Assembly: GCA_050701795.1 (NCBI GenBank)
Contig: JBOGDK010000319.1
Location: 1-5,815 of the forward strand
DNA from: WHSM01 sp050701795
Lineage (GTDB): Bacteria > Actinomycetota > Actinomycetes > Mycobacteriales > Micromonosporaceae
Direction: 5' to 3'
Length of the DNA: 5,815 bases
Of this stretch, positions 5,742-5,815 are shown one piece after another. A program made the position numbers and the translations under genes. Position 1 is the stretch's first letter, and each line of letters begins with the position of its first letter. The notes beneath the pieces were generated by a model that did no database searches, had not been told where the DNA came from, and saw only the letters and a program-made list of their open reading frames with translations.

Positions 5742-5815
5742 GTGGGGCCTGGTGGCCAGCCGAACATGCAGGAGCTGCTGCAGCAGGCGCAGAAGATGCA
5801 GGAGCAGCTCGCAAA
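5742..5815 (+). CDS. YbaB/EbfC-family nucleoid-associated protein, N-terminal part only
   Basis: Only the first 24 codons are in the window; the gene runs off the right edge. GTG 5742 has TGAGGAG (5729-5735) 6 nt upstream. The peptide starts GPGGQPNMQELLQQAQKMQE, matching the amphipathic N-terminal helix of the YbaB/EbfC family ('NMxxLLKQAQKMQEQ'), small dimeric DNA-binding proteins of about 100-120 residues. Its position after dnaX is the conserved dnaX-ybaB(-recR) arrangement of many bacteria, which strongly supports the call. An ATG at 5766 is a possible shorter start but lacks such a ribosome site. A 200-bp gap and a possible promoter separate it from dnaX, so it may be transcribed independently. 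Confidence 0.88.
   Translation, partial: MGPGGQPNMQELLQQAQKMQEQLA

Noticed and set aside
4802..5767. 321-codon - strand frame across the dnaX 3' end and the dnaX-ybaB gap
   Set aside because: Mostly a shadow of the dnaX linker with Arg/Gly-rich low complexity; no motif and no good start site.

Overview
The window joins the end of an integrated mobile element (about 1-2126) to a conserved stretch of actinobacterial chromosome (about 2127-5815). High GC, G/C-ending codons, GTG starts and the order tRNA-Ser / SRP RNA / dnaX / ybaB indicate a high-GC actinomycete. Micromonosporaceae is my best guess, but that is inference. The element genes, especially at about 440-760 and 1130-1500, have more A/T-ending codons (for example TAT ATA TCT at 1138-1146) than the chromosomal genes, which fits acquired DNA.

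Left part: the broken 3' end of a replication-type gene of the kind carried by actinomycete integrative elements (AICEs), then a small MerR-like excisionase, then a tyrosine integrase, all on the + strand and tightly packed. This is the rep-xis-int order of pSAM2-like elements. The rep remnant has an in-frame stop and a frameshift with loss of a segment, while xis and int look intact. So the element has probably lost its own replication but may still excise. Its other end lies to the left of the window.

Junction: the integrase points at the 3' end of a tRNA-Ser(GGA) gene on the - strand, the usual attachment site for such integrases. Between them lie an 11-bp direct repeat and a long inverted repeat, which are candidates for recombinase-binding sites and/or a two-way terminator.

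Right part: an aldo/keto reductase whose usual catalytic His is replaced by Arg; the small SRP RNA (4.5S, ffs) with a plausible promoter; a 22-bp perfect hairpin; dnaX (clamp-loader gamma/tau subunit, 684 aa, with a long Ala/Pro linker holding a 33-bp tandem duplication); a 200-bp spacer; and the first 24 codons of a YbaB/EbfC nucleoid-associated protein. In many bacteria dnaX-ybaB is followed by recR, here off the window.

I see no convincing new biological system. The most useful leads are the repeat architecture at the int/tRNA junction, the decayed rep beside intact xis/int, and the hairpin between ffs and dnaX.
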